Part shown: piece by piece, positions 8,591 to 17,314 of the stretch | Numbering within the stretch: position 1 is the stretch's first letter | Layout: each line of letters starts with the position of its first letter | NCBI GenBank assembly: GCA_963846925.1 | Contig: CAWJXW010000009.1 | Span: 62,001-126,000, forward strand | Source: JAQBQB01 sp963846925 | GTDB lineage: Bacteria > Gemmatimonadota > Gemmatimonadetes > Gemmatimonadales > Gemmatimonadaceae | Reading direction: 5' to 3' | Length of the DNA: 64,000 bases | The notes under the pieces: generated by a model | Databases searched by the model: none | What the model was told of the DNA's origin: nothing | The model's input: only the letters and a program-made list of their open reading frames with translations | Translations under genes and position numbers: made by a program

Positions 8591-9085
8591 TCAACGAAGA
8601 ATCGCCGCCGCGACCATCCAGACCGCCATCACCAATCCGATGGCGATCTTGGTCGCGGCGGCGGTGACGCGTCCGAGAAACGCGCCCCACGCGACGCGCG
8701 CGGCCGCACCGTGGCCGCTTCCCGCGCTCCACTCGGCGATGAACGCGCCGAGAAAAGCGCCGGCGAACGCGCCAACGATCGAGCCGACGATCGGCACCGG
8801 CACTCCCACGAACGCGCCGATCATTCCGCCGAGGATCGCCCCCCACGACGCGCGCCGCGATCCGCCGTAGCGTCGAGTGAATCGCCCGGTGAGCACCCAC
8901 TCGAGTCCTTCGGCGATCACCATCAACACGCCGACGCCGACTACCGTGGCGAGCCCGATGCCGCCGGCTGGCACGAGTAGGTGGTAGCAGAGCGCCGCCG
9001 CGAACAGGACGAGCGTTCCCGGGAACCCGAACGGGATCATCAGGAGACCGAGCACGATCGCGGCGACGAGCAGCAGCTGTTCCAT
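8591..9085 (-). CDS. DUF456 family membrane protein
   Basis: A 164-residue protein that is almost wholly hydrophobic, with about five membrane helices. The N-terminal GFPGTLVLFAAALCYHLL and AEGLEWVL, followed by GGSRRASWGAILGGMIG, match the DUF456 (COG2839) pattern. Gly-rich helix repeats (IVGSIVGAFAGAFLGAF) are typical of the family, whose function is unknown. It follows the M28-like peptidase directly and is the last gene of the minus-strand run that begins at trpS. Confidence 0.85.
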   Translation of the reverse strand: MEQLLLVAAIVLGLLMIPFGFPGTLVLFAAALCYHLLVPAGGIGLATVVGVGVLMVIAEGLEWVLTGRFTRRYGGSRRASWGAILGGMIGAFVGVPVPIVGSIVGAFAGAFLGAFIAEWSAGSGHGAAARVAWGAFLGRVTAAATKIAIGLVMAVWMVAAAILR

Positions 9086-10156
9086 TCACACCAACCTCGA
9101 CGCGGTCCGGGCGAGCACGCGCGCTGCGCCCGCGATCCCCACGCCGCGCATCGACTGAAGATTGTCGCGCGACGTGTGGATCCTCAGAAGCGTACGCAGC
9201 GTGCCGCGGCTCAGTGTCAGCGTCTCCCACCCGGCGTCGGCGAGCGCGACGCTGTCGGTGAGGATTCCCGGCAGCAGCCGCCGGATTCGCAGCGTTTCTT
9301 TTGAGGCGGCGGACGCTTCGGCGAGCGTCGACAGAAGCCGGGATGGCCGACGTCGTGTGAACATCGCCGTGAGTGGGCCGCCGTCGTCGACGCTGTCGCA
9401 GTTGAGCGCGACGCCGGCCGGTCGCGACCGCGCCCACGCCCGCGCGCCGGCGAGCGAGAGCTCCTCGGCGTCGGAAATCAGCACGCCGATCGGAAGGGCC
9501 GGAGAGAGCGCGGCCACGGCGTCCAATACAGCCGCCACTCCGCTCGCGTTGTCGAGCGCTCCCGCGCTCCGCCGGCCGACGACGGACAACATCAGCGGCA
9601 GTCCGCCGACCCACGCCACGACGAGCGCCGCGACCGCGGCACTCGCGGGGCGCACGAGGAGCGACAGCGCGACGCCGGCGAGGCCGAGCGCCAGCACGAC
9701 GACGCCGGCGACGCGCACGAGCATCGGGACGGGCTGGGATTTCGAGTCGAGATGTGCGACGAGCCAAACCTTCGCCGGCGACGGGCCGCGAGTCGCTTCG
9801 ACGTTCATCCCGGCCCGTCGCATGACCGGAGCATTCAGCACGCCCCGCGCCAACCCGATCGCCACCGCGATCGCGAGCCCGATGATGACGATCGCCAGCC
9901 ACGGCACGTCTGCCGAACCACGATTCGCGACGGCGACGGCCAGGGTGGCGGCGGCGGGCAGCAGCAGACCGAACGACGGCGCGCCGAATCGACCCGCGAA
10001 GGCCGAGTACTCGAACGGCTCCTCGCGCACGATGAATCCGAGACGACGCAGCTCGATCGCGCAGTAGGCGCGCGCCTCGGCGATGGCGGCGCCGCCAGTC
10101 GGACGCGGACTGGCGGCAAGCCGGGCGAGGTGTGGTGCCCCGCCCCCGTTCTTCAC
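9086..10156 (-). CDS. M28-like metallopeptidase interrupted by membrane segments
   Basis: A 356-residue protein with M28 zinc ligands: His and Asp in VAHLDSKSQ (near residue 133), Asp in GALDNASGVAA (near 200), the Glu pair in ISDAEELSLAG, Asp in LNCDSVDD, and a C-terminal His in RIHTSRDN. Two hydrophobic helices precede the first ligand and two or three more lie between HLD and ALDN, so the catalytic domain is split by membrane segments. It begins with GTG right after the aldolase stop. It is probably an integral membrane aminopeptidase-type enzyme; substrate unknown. Confidence 0.78.
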   Translation of the reverse strand: MKNGGGAPHLARLAASPRPTGGAAIAEARAYCAIELRRLGFIVREEPFEYSAFAGRFGAPSFGLLLPAAATLAVAVANRGSADVPWLAIVIIGLAIAVAIGLARGVLNAPVMRRAGMNVEATRGPSPAKVWLVAHLDSKSQPVPMLVRVAGVVVLALGLAGVALSLLVRPASAAVAALVVAWVGGLPLMLSVVGRRSAGALDNASGVAAVLDAVAALSPALPIGVLISDAEELSLAGARAWARSRPAGVALNCDSVDDGGPLTAMFTRRRPSRLLSTLAEASAASKETLRIRRLLPGILTDSVALADAGWETLTLSRGTLRTLLRIHTSRDNLQSMRGVGIAGAARVLARTASRLV

Positions 10157-11062
10157 TTACGCCGTGACGAGCTCCGCACTTCGCAGTAGCTCCGCCACGG
10201 TTTTGAGTTGCGCCGGCTCGAGCGGGAGCAACGGCGGCCGAACCGGACCGCCGACGAGCCCCCCGCCGACGGCGTCCATCGCTGCTTTCACGCCGGCGAT
10301 GCCGAACTCGCCGATGATCGTCGCGCCGAGAGGCGTCATGCGAGCCTGCGCCGAGCGGGCCGACTCGCGCTCTCCGCGACGGAAGGAGTCGTAGACGTCG
10401 AGGGCCAGCGCGGGCGCGAACAACGCGGCCGCGAGGATGCCCCCGCGCGAGCCCATCCCGAGCGCGTCGAGGAACATTGCCGCGTTGCCGGTGAGCACCG
10501 CGAACGTGTCCGACTGCGCGGGCATGTACGACGTGAACAACTGCCGGTCCCCCGAGCTGTCCTTGATGCCGATGACGTTCGGGTGCTGCGCCAAATCGGC
10601 GACTAGCGACGCCGGCAGCGCGAAATGCATGTACTTGGGGATGTTATACAGGAGAACCGGCGCCGGCGACTCGTCGGCGATGCGGCGATAGTGCAGCGAC
10701 AGCGCGCGCTCGGTCATCGACGAGCCGTAGTAGTGCGGCGCGACGACGAGCACCGCATCCGCTCCGCGGCCCGCGGCGTCCTTCGTGATCCGGATGCAGG
10801 TTCGCGTCGACTCGGCGCCGGTTCCGACGATCAGCGGTCTGTCGCGAGGAACGGTCCCGCGGGCCACGTCGATCAGGGCGTTTCGTTCCGCCCCGCTCAG
10901 GAGAGCGGCTTCCCCGGTCGACCCGTTGACGACGATTCCGTGAATGCCGGCGGTGAGATGCGCGCGGATGTTGGCGCGGAATCCCGTGAAGTCGAGCTCT
11001 CCGGTCTTCGGAGAGAACGTCGCGATGACGGGGGCGTGAATCCCCTCGAGCAGCTTGTTCAT
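10157..11062 (-). CDS. DapA/NAL family class I aldolase (dihydrodipicolinate synthase-like)
   Basis: A 301-residue TIM-barrel aldolase. Family marks are GIHGIVVNGSTGEAALLS with the pyruvate-binding Ser-Thr, the catalytic Tyr in VLLYNIPKYM, and the Schiff-base Lys in VIGIKDSSGDR. The start ATG 11062 overlaps the pilT stop as ATGA, so the two are coupled. It could be a dihydrodipicolinate synthase, 4-hydroxy-2-oxoglutarate aldolase or related enzyme. No lysine-pathway neighbour supports DapA itself, so no symbol is given. Confidence 0.87.
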   Translation of the reverse strand: MNKLLEGIHAPVIATFSPKTGELDFTGFRANIRAHLTAGIHGIVVNGSTGEAALLSGAERNALIDVARGTVPRDRPLIVGTGAESTRTCIRITKDAAGRGADAVLVVAPHYYGSSMTERALSLHYRRIADESPAPVLLYNIPKYMHFALPASLVADLAQHPNVIGIKDSSGDRQLFTSYMPAQSDTFAVLTGNAAMFLDALGMGSRGGILAAALFAPALALDVYDSFRRGERESARSAQARMTPLGATIIGEFGIAGVKAAMDAVGGGLVGGPVRPPLLPLEPAQLKTVAELLRSAELVTA

Positions 11063-12271
11063 TGTGCCAGGAAGTCTAAGCCTCCCGTCTGCAGTCCGTC
11101 GAGCGCCGCCTCGACCGGCTGCGGCGGCGTCTCCTTCTCTTCTTTGGGTTCCGTCGCCTTCTGCCCGTTGGTTCGCGCCCCAGATCCCCCCCCCGACGAG
11201 TCCCCCGAGAACATCTTCATCTGAAGCTCGAAGTCCGACGGGTTCGAGGCCGCGGCTTTCGCGACTTCGAAGGTCACCACGTCGTTCCTGACGAGGTCGG
11301 CCAGACACTGATCGAAGGTCTGCATGCCGTACTGCTCACGTCCCGCGGCGATGAAGTCGCGGATCTCGCCGATGCGCTGGCCATCCATCATCAGATCGCG
11401 GATCGACGGCGTGTTGATCATGATCTCAGCTGCCACGGCGCGTCCCTTGCCGGCCTTCTTGGGCAGGAGCCGCTGCGAAATCACCGCGTACAGAGATTCG
11501 GCCAGCCGGATGCGGATGATCTCCTGCTCCTCCGGCGGGAACATGGCCATGATGCGGAGGATCGTGCTCTGTGCGTCCGGCGTGTGCAGCGTCGACATCA
11601 GCAGGTGGCCGGTCTCCGCCGCTTTGATCGCCGTGTCCACCGTCTCGGCGTCGCGCATCTCTCCGATCATGATGACGTCCGGATCCTGACGGAGCGCGGC
11701 GCGCAGTCCCATCTTGAAGTCGGTCGTATCCGAACCGACCTCGCGCTGCGTGATCGACGACTGGTTGTCGCGGTGCAGGAACTCGATCGGGTTCTCGAGC
11801 GTGAGGATGTGGCGGCTCTCGCGCGAGTTGATGTAGTTGATGAGCGCGGCCATCGTGCTCGACTTGCCGGAGCCCGTCACGCCGGTCACCAGCACCATGC
11901 CGCGTTCGACACCCGCGATGTCGGCCAGGACCGGCGGGAGGCCGAGCTGCTCGAACGTCGGAACCTCCCACGGGATCACGCGCATGATGATCGAGAACGA
12001 TCCGCGCTGGCGCATGATGTTCACGCGGAATCGGCCGATCCCGGACGCGGACCACGAGCAATCGTAGTCGAGGATCTTGTCGATGCGCGCCTTGTCGTCC
12101 TCGTTCTGCATGAGGTGCAGCGCGATCGAGCGAGTCTGGTCCGGCGTCAACGCCTGCTTGGTGAGCGGCGACGAGCTCGCCATGAACCCGCGCGCGGAAT
12201 ACGTCGCCGGCCTTGATGTGCAGATCCGAGGCGCCGCGGTCGACGGCCGCCTTGATGATTTTCTCCATCAT
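11059..12271 (-). CDS. pilT: Type IV pilus retraction ATPase PilT, one apparent +1 frameshift
   Basis: The N-terminus (MMEKIIKAAVDRGASDLHIK) and the ATPase domain are in different frames, joined by one extra base at about 12166-12173 in the segment reading GELV then PLTKQALTPDQTR. The Walker A motif GVTGSGKSSTMAA, the Asp box (VIMIGEMRD) and the His box (STLHTPDA) are present, as is AIRDLMM-like IRDLMMDGQRIGE. The repaired length is about 403 residues with a Ser/Gly/Glu-rich tail longer than in most PilT. No other pilus genes are nearby. Confidence 0.87.
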
Positions 12272-13308
12272 CAGTAGCCGGCCTGCTTGTCGACCAGGTT
12301 CTTGAGGGGCTTTCCGCTCACGTAGCGCCGCCAGTTATCGAGGAAGAGATCCAATTGCCGGGGCCAGAATCGTCCCGGCGAAACGGGAGAGACGTGCGGC
12401 GTGAGCAGAACTTGTCGGAGCTGCCACAGCGGACTGAACGTCGCCAGTGGCTCCTCTCGAAATACGTCCAGCACCGCGCCGCGCAGCCTTCCGTCCCGCA
12501 GGCGTACGACGAGCGCCTCTTCATCCAGCAACGCACCGCGCGCCACGTTCACGACGATCGCCGAGCGCGGCAGCAGATCCAAACGCTTACCATCTAGTAA
12601 GCCAGCGGTGTTCGACGTGAGCGGGGCGGCCAGAACGATCACGTCGTGGCGCGGCAGCTCCGCGTCGAGCGCGTCCAGCGACACCACCCGCTCGAACCCG
12701 GGCGGCGGACCCAGCTCCGGCCGTCGTCGGATCCCGGTGCAACGAGCGCCCAGCGCGGTCAGTCGCTCTCCGACGGCCTGTCCAATCCCGCCCGTTCCGA
12801 CGATCAGCGCCTGCACGGTGTCCATCTCGCGAAGCACCGAGTCCAAGCGCACGAACGGCGTCTTGTTCCACTCCGTGCGGTGCTGTTGGTCCGCCGCGTA
12901 GTCGAGTCCGCGCAGAAAGTGGAGCACGCCGGCCACCACGTACTCCGCCATCGGAATGGCGTGGACGCCCGCCGAGTTCGTGAATGCCACGTCGCTGGCG
13001 AGCATCTCGGGATAGAGCGCGGTCCCGACGCCGGCCGCCGCGGAGTGTACCCAGCGGAGGTTCGGCGCGGCGACGAGGAGCACGCGGGGAACTCCAAACC
13101 CGAAGTAGACCTCGGCGCCGCGAACGGCCTCGAGCACTTCGTCGCTCGGACGCGGCGGCCCGTCGCCGTCGGAGCTCGTCGCCGCTTGGACCATGTGAAT
13201 GGTCCATCCGGGCGGCGCTTCGGCCGTGATTCGGCGCGCGCCTTCCGGCGTGAGCGCCCAGTTCTTCGACGTCGCCGCGAGATCGACGACCAGCAGTCGC
13301 GTCGTCAC
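12271..13308 (-). CDS. D-2-hydroxyacid dehydrogenase
   Basis: A 345-residue NAD-dependent dehydrogenase of the D-isomer family. The nucleotide-binding motif VGTGGIGQAVGERL is near residue 170, the catalytic Arg in NVARGALLDEEAL, Glu in FREEPLA, and His in LLTPHVSPV. The N-terminal part is more divergent, with no recognised substrate signature. The GTG start overlaps the mgtC stop (GTGA) and its stop overlaps the pilT start, so it is inside a tightly coupled operon. Confidence 0.88.
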   Translation of the reverse strand: MTTRLLVVDLAATSKNWALTPEGARRITAEAPPGWTIHMVQAATSSDGDGPPRPSDEVLEAVRGAEVYFGFGVPRVLLVAAPNLRWVHSAAAGVGTALYPEMLASDVAFTNSAGVHAIPMAEYVVAGVLHFLRGLDYAADQQHRTEWNKTPFVRLDSVLREMDTVQALIVGTGGIGQAVGERLTALGARCTGIRRRPELGPPPGFERVVSLDALDAELPRHDVIVLAAPLTSNTAGLLDGKRLDLLPRSAIVVNVARGALLDEEALVVRLRDGRLRGAVLDVFREEPLATFSPLWQLRQVLLTPHVSPVSPGRFWPRQLDLFLDNWRRYVSGKPLKNLVDKQAGY

Positions 13309-14030
13309 TCGGTGATGATGCTGACCACGTTCTTGTCGCGGCGGAGGGCGTCGACCATCGCGTCGAGCTGCTTGGTCGCGCCGACCAGCATCAGCTCGAA
13401 CGTCCGATCCTGCTCGTGCTCGAACGTTCGGTGCGAGAAGACGTGAATGCCTTCCACTCGAATGAGTTTCTCCATTTGCCCGAATGTTACGCCCGGCAGC
13501 ACGCGCAGCGTTGCGCGGACCCGCCGGCGCATCCGCATCAGCCGCTGCTCGAGCGGCCGCAGGCCGACGAGCACCAGCACGATGAGCGCCGTTCCGCCCA
13601 GCGCGTCGACATAGGCTCCGGCACCCACCGCCGCGCCGATCGCCGCGACCACCCAGATGGTCGCCGCCGACGTCAGCCCGACGATCGCGCCCTCGGCGTG
13701 CAGGATCGCGCCCGCGCCGAGGAAGCCGATCCCGGAGACGATCTGCGCCGCGATGCGGGTCGTGTCGCCGTATGGGCGGCCGTCCGGCGTGAAGCCGATC
13801 TGCGCGATGTCGATCGAGAGTTGCGTGAACAGCGCCGCGCCGACGCAGATCAGAATGTTCGTGCGCAGCCCCGCCGGTTTGTTCGACAGCTCGCGCTCGA
13901 TGCCGACCGCGCCGCCGAGGAGCGTGGCGAGCAACAGCTTGACGAGGACGGTAAGGCGGAGCGCGGACGCCAACGCGGCGAAGGGCGTCGATTGAGGCTG
14001 CGCGACGAACGCGGCAAGCTCTGGCGTCAT
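13305..14030 (-). CDS. MgtC/SapB family membrane protein
   Basis: A 241-residue protein from ATG 14030. The N-terminal ~140 residues carry the MgtC/SapB core: LLATLLGGAVGIERELSNKP with the conserved ERE, GLRTNILICVGAALFT, and IVSGIGFLGAGAI, on about five membrane helices. The C-terminal ~90 residues look like a soluble ACT-like regulatory domain. MgtC proteins are linked to magnesium limitation and acid growth in other bacteria; the role here is unknown. It is coupled to the dehydrogenase downstream. Confidence 0.88.
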   Translation of the reverse strand: MTPELAAFVAQPQSTPFAALASALRLTVLVKLLLATLLGGAVGIERELSNKPAGLRTNILICVGAALFTQLSIDIAQIGFTPDGRPYGDTTRIAAQIVSGIGFLGAGAILHAEGAIVGLTSAATIWVVAAIGAAVGAGAYVDALGGTALIVLVLVGLRPLEQRLMRMRRRVRATLRVLPGVTFGQMEKLIRVEGIHVFSHRTFEHEQDRTFELMLVGATKQLDAMVDALRRDKNVVSIITE

Positions 14031-14077
14031 CGAGATTGAAAACTGCTCAGACGCGGCGGCGCGCGCCAGCGGTTGGT

Positions 14078-14581
14078 TCAGGTGAGCGTCGGTGCTTGCA
14101 GGAACGCGAACACGACCTGCATCGCGATCAAGCCGAGCGGCATGGCGTAGGCCGCGATCGAATATCGGACCTCTTCGCGCAACGACGACCGGTACACGAG
14201 CCAACACGCCACGACGACCGCCGACTCGATGACGACGTCGCGGTACGAATGCGTGTAAAGGTGCAGCCCGACGGACGGACCGCCGGGCCACGTCGGCTTG
14301 AGACCTGTCACGCAGTCGGCCAGCCAGTGCGAGACGTACGTCGCACCCACCACCGCCGCGTCGACGACGCCGAAAAACGGCAGCGTGCAGAGCACGACGA
14401 CCAGCGAGACGATCCCAACCGACACGAGCGAGTGCGACACCTCGGGGTTCGGATGGTGGATGACGTGGCTCAGGAGATCGATCCAGTCCGGTCCGAACGC
14501 GACGGGAACGAGCAGCGCGAGCGGCAAGCGCGGCCTCTTTCCCTTCACGAACGTCGCGATCGCGGCGTGTCCTGCGAACAC
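14078..14581 (-). CDS. DUF457-like membrane protein (annotated elsewhere as metal-dependent hydrolase)
   Basis: From GTG 14581, preceded by AGGA, it encodes 167 residues: VFAGHAAIATFVKGKRP, then PVAFGPDWIDLLSHVI and a HSLV segment, YVSHWLADCVTG and YTHSYRDVVIES. His/Asp pairs in predicted membrane helices match DUF457 (YdjM-like) proteins. A longer GTG start at 14644 is possible but would overlap the small ORF upstream. It has about four membrane segments and sits between trpS and mgtC in one operon. The function is unproven. Confidence 0.7.
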   Translation of the reverse strand: MFAGHAAIATFVKGKRPRLPLALLVPVAFGPDWIDLLSHVIHHPNPEVSHSLVSVGIVSLVVVLCTLPFFGVVDAAVVGATYVSHWLADCVTGLKPTWPGGPSVGLHLYTHSYRDVVIESAVVVACWLVYRSSLREEVRYSIAAYAMPLGLIAMQVVFAFLQAPTLT

Positions 14582-14595
14582 CGGGTTCCTGTCGC

Positions 14596-14715
14596 TCAGC
14601 GCTGACGGTTCAGCCGGCGGTCGATCGCGACGAGCCAGATCCACGGCGCCAGAAGACCGGCCAACGTGACGGCTCTGATGGCGACGTTTCGCGGCACCAG
14701 CGTGATCGCGGCCAT
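14596..14715 (-). CDS. Possible 39-residue membrane peptide
   Basis: A short frame opens at ATG 14715, 14 bases after the trpS stop, and reads MAAITLVPRNVAIRAVTLAG, then a hydrophobic LLAPWIWLVAI and a basic RRLNRQR end. It fits a single membrane helix with a positive cytoplasmic tail. It ends 15 bases before the preferred start of the next gene, which is good operon spacing. There is no strong ribosome binding site and no family is recognised. Confidence 0.4.
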   Translation of the reverse strand: MAAITLVPRNVAIRAVTLAGLLAPWIWLVAIDRRLNRQR

Positions 14716-14729
14716 GAGGTGCTCGACGC

Positions 14730-15743
14730 TCAAAAGCCCATCCGGTCGCGGACCACGTCCATCGTCTCGCGCGCCAGCCGGCGGCACTTCGCCGCGCCGG
14801 CCGACAGCGCGTCGTCCACGAGCTCGGGCTTCGCCTCCAACGCCGCGGCGCGGGCGCGAATCGGCACCAACTCGGTCTCCATCGACTCGGCCAGGACCTT
14901 CTTGCAGTCGATGCAGCCCCACCCCGCCGTCGTGCATTGCGTCGCCACGTGCTCGACGGTGGCGACGGAGCTGAACGCCTTGTGCAGGTGGTAGATGTTG
15001 CAGACCTCGGGCGTCCCCGGGTCCGTGCGCTTGATGCGCTTCGGGTCGGTGACCGCCGGGCGCAGCTTCGCCCAGATCGAATCCGGCGACTCGAGCAGCG
15101 CGACGGTGTTGCCCATCGACTTCGACATCTTCGTCTGGCCGTCGAGTCCCATGATTCGTCGCGTCGGTGTGAGCAGCGGCTTGGGCTCCGGGAAGAATTC
15201 TTCGCGCTCTTCCGCGCCGTCCGCCGTGCGCCGTCCGGTCAGCCTCCCGAACGACGCGTTCCACCGGCGCGAGATGACGCGCGACAGCTCGAGGTGCTGG
15301 ACCTGGTCTTCGCCGACCGGCACCATGTCGGCCCGATAGAGGAGAATGTCGGCCGCCTGAAGCACGGGATAGTTGAGGATCCCGGCCGGGACGCTCTCCT
15401 GTCGCGCCGACTTTTCCTTGAACTGCGTCTGTCGCTCGAGCTCTCCGAGCGGAGTGATCGTGTTGAACATCCACGCCAGCTCCGTGTGCTCCGGAACCTG
15501 CGACTGCACGAAGATGGAGCACTGGTTCGGATTGAGACCGGCGGCGAGGAGCGAGACCGCCATCGCGCGACGTCGCTCGCGCAGCTGCTCCGGCTCGTAG
15601 GGTTGCGTGATGGCGTGGTAGTCGACGATGCAGAAGATCGACTCGTGCTCGTACTGCAATCGAGCCCAATTCTTGACCGCGCCGAGGTAGTTTCCGATGT
15701 GCAGCTCCCCGGACGGTTGAATCCCACTGAAAATCCGTGACAT
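14730..15743 (-). CDS. trpS: Tryptophan--tRNA ligase
   Basis: A 337-residue class I synthetase from ATG 15743. The HIGH-type motif is FSGIQPSGELHIGNYLGAV (residues 5-23) and the KMSKS motif is in GQTKMSKSMGN. The Trp-pocket segment PVGEDQVQHLELSR is present. The length is normal. Its first codons overlap the divergent suhB start region by seven bases. It heads the long minus-strand operon that runs down to DUF456. Confidence 0.96.
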   Translation of the reverse strand: MSRIFSGIQPSGELHIGNYLGAVKNWARLQYEHESIFCIVDYHAITQPYEPEQLRERRRAMAVSLLAAGLNPNQCSIFVQSQVPEHTELAWMFNTITPLGELERQTQFKEKSARQESVPAGILNYPVLQAADILLYRADMVPVGEDQVQHLELSRVISRRWNASFGRLTGRRTADGAEEREEFFPEPKPLLTPTRRIMGLDGQTKMSKSMGNTVALLESPDSIWAKLRPAVTDPKRIKRTDPGTPEVCNIYHLHKAFSSVATVEHVATQCTTAGWGCIDCKKVLAESMETELVPIRARAAALEAKPELVDDALSAGAAKCRRLARETMDVVRDRMGF

Positions 15744-16540
15744 CCGTTCAACATAACAACGCCCGGGCGCTGCTCGCGACTTGCGTGGCCGCATCCGCGA
15801 GCGCCGCGGACATCATACGACGCGGCGCCGAGACGCGCGGCTCGCTGACGTGGGAACGGAAGGGGGCGACCGACTTCGTCAGCGACGTCGATCGCAACGC
15901 CGAACGAGCGATCAACGAGATCGTCGCGTCGCGTCATCCGGACGCGCGCGTGCTCGGCGAAGAGCTGACGCCGTCCACCGAGAACCGGTCGGGGCTCGTG
16001 TTCGTCGCCGACCCGCTCGACGGCACCACGAACTTTCTGCACGGCTACCCGTGGTACGCGGTATCGATCGCCGCGCTCGTCGACGGCGAGCCGGTCGCGG
16101 GCGTGATCCTCAACGCGGCGACGGGTGAGCTCTTCTCGGCGACGGCCGGCGGCGGCGCGCGGCGGAGCGGACAGCCGATCCGCGTCTCGACGATCGACGA
16201 TCCCGCGCTGGCGATCATCGGCACCGGCTTTCCGTTCAAGACTCCTCATCTCGTCGACCCGTACGTACTGTCGCTTCCCGTCGTGATGCGCGACGTCGCG
16301 GGAATTCGCCGCGCGGGCTCGGCGGCGCTCGACCTCGCCGACGTCGCGTGCGGCCGCTTCGACGGATTCTGGGAACTGTCGTTGGCGCCGTGGGACGTCG
16401 CGGCGGGCATTTTGTTGGTGCGGGAAGCCGGCGGCGTCGTGACCGATGCGACCGGCGCCCCGGCGACGGTGAGTCACACTTCGATCGTCACCGGCAATCC
16501 GAGCATGCACGCGTGGCTGTTGGAGCGCGTCCGCATGTGA
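15737..16540 (+). CDS. suhB: Inositol-1-monophosphatase family phosphatase
   Basis: A 267-residue Mg-dependent phosphatase. The family motifs are present: GEEL with metal-binding Glu, VFVADPLDGTTNFLHGYPWY, and the C-terminal APWDVAAGILLVREAGG. It dephosphorylates inositol phosphate or a related sugar phosphate. SuhB also modulates rRNA antitermination in Enterobacteria, but that cannot be assumed here. It diverges from trpS and its GTG start overlaps the trpS start codon region, so the real start may be slightly further in. Confidence 0.9.
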   Translation: MTSVQHNNARALLATCVAASASAADIIRRGAETRGSLTWERKGATDFVSDVDRNAERAINEIVASRHPDARVLGEELTPSTENRSGLVFVADPLDGTTNFLHGYPWYAVSIAALVDGEPVAGVILNAATGELFSATAGGGARRSGQPIRVSTIDDPALAIIGTGFPFKTPHLVDPYVLSLPVVMRDVAGIRRAGSAALDLADVACGRFDGFWELSLAPWDVAAGILLVREAGGVVTDATGAPATVSHTSIVTGNPSMHAWLLERVRM

Positions 16541-16611
16541 CCGTCGAGCTTGTCAAACGACGCAGCGCGAGAGAGTCTTAGAGTGCGGTCGCACGCTGGG
16601 CGACTTCTTTT

Positions 16612-17193
16612 ATGAGCATCTTTCTACGGTCCGGATTGTTTGCGGTGGGCCTCGCCGCCAGTCCAGTGCACCGCCGTGATCACCAACGCGGACACGAATT
16701 CGTTCTCGGTGTTCGAGCCTCACGCCGGGGGCGAAGCTCCTGATCGATCTCCGGCGCTGACGGCAGCGGCGACGCGGCGCATCCGCGACCATGCGCATTC
16801 GCGGCGTCTGTTCGCCGGCGGCAAGGTTCGTCAACGACGCGAATCGACCTCGAGCCGCAGGGTGACGGCCTGGGTCGGCCGATCGATCGCGGCCGCGGAT
16901 GGGGACATCGTCGTTCACGTTGCGCTCGGCGGGGCCGTCGATCGGCCGGCACACGGTGACAGGCACGTTGACTGGGCACGGCGATCAGCGTCCTCGGAAC
17001 TCCGGTTTCCGCGCCGAGCCGTGTACGGATCGTTTTCGATTCCGATCTCGCCGTGATCGATGGCGGCGGCGAGACGATCGGCCAGTTCGTGAACGGCAAC
17101 ATGACGGGAATCACCACGTTCATCGACTCGACCGGCAACGCGTCGAGGTGCGACTGGGTGCAGTGGACGTTGCAGCCCCTTCCCCCCGGTTGA
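16612..17193 (+). pseudogene. Possible frameshifted secreted protein
   Basis: The 770-base gap between suhB and ftcD has no clean gene. Fragments suggest one: an ATG at 16612 opens MSIFLRSGLFAVGLAAS, a signal-peptide-like start, and the frame then shifts to read PVQCTAVITNADTNSFSVF. Another shift near 16970 leads to GTAISVLGTPVSAPSRVRIV and on to CDWVQWTLQPLPPG with a TGA at 17191. The last 75 codons look truly coding. At least two shifts are needed. No family is recognised. Confidence 0.35.
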
Positions 17194-17314
17194 ACGCGCA
17201 CGGGTCGAGACCGGCCTTCCTATATTGAGGCACGTTTTCCGGCGCCGCCGTCGGCGCCCTTTCCGCGTCGGCGCCTCGCCTCCCTGCTCCACCAACTCCG
17301 CCGCGGCAAGCAAG

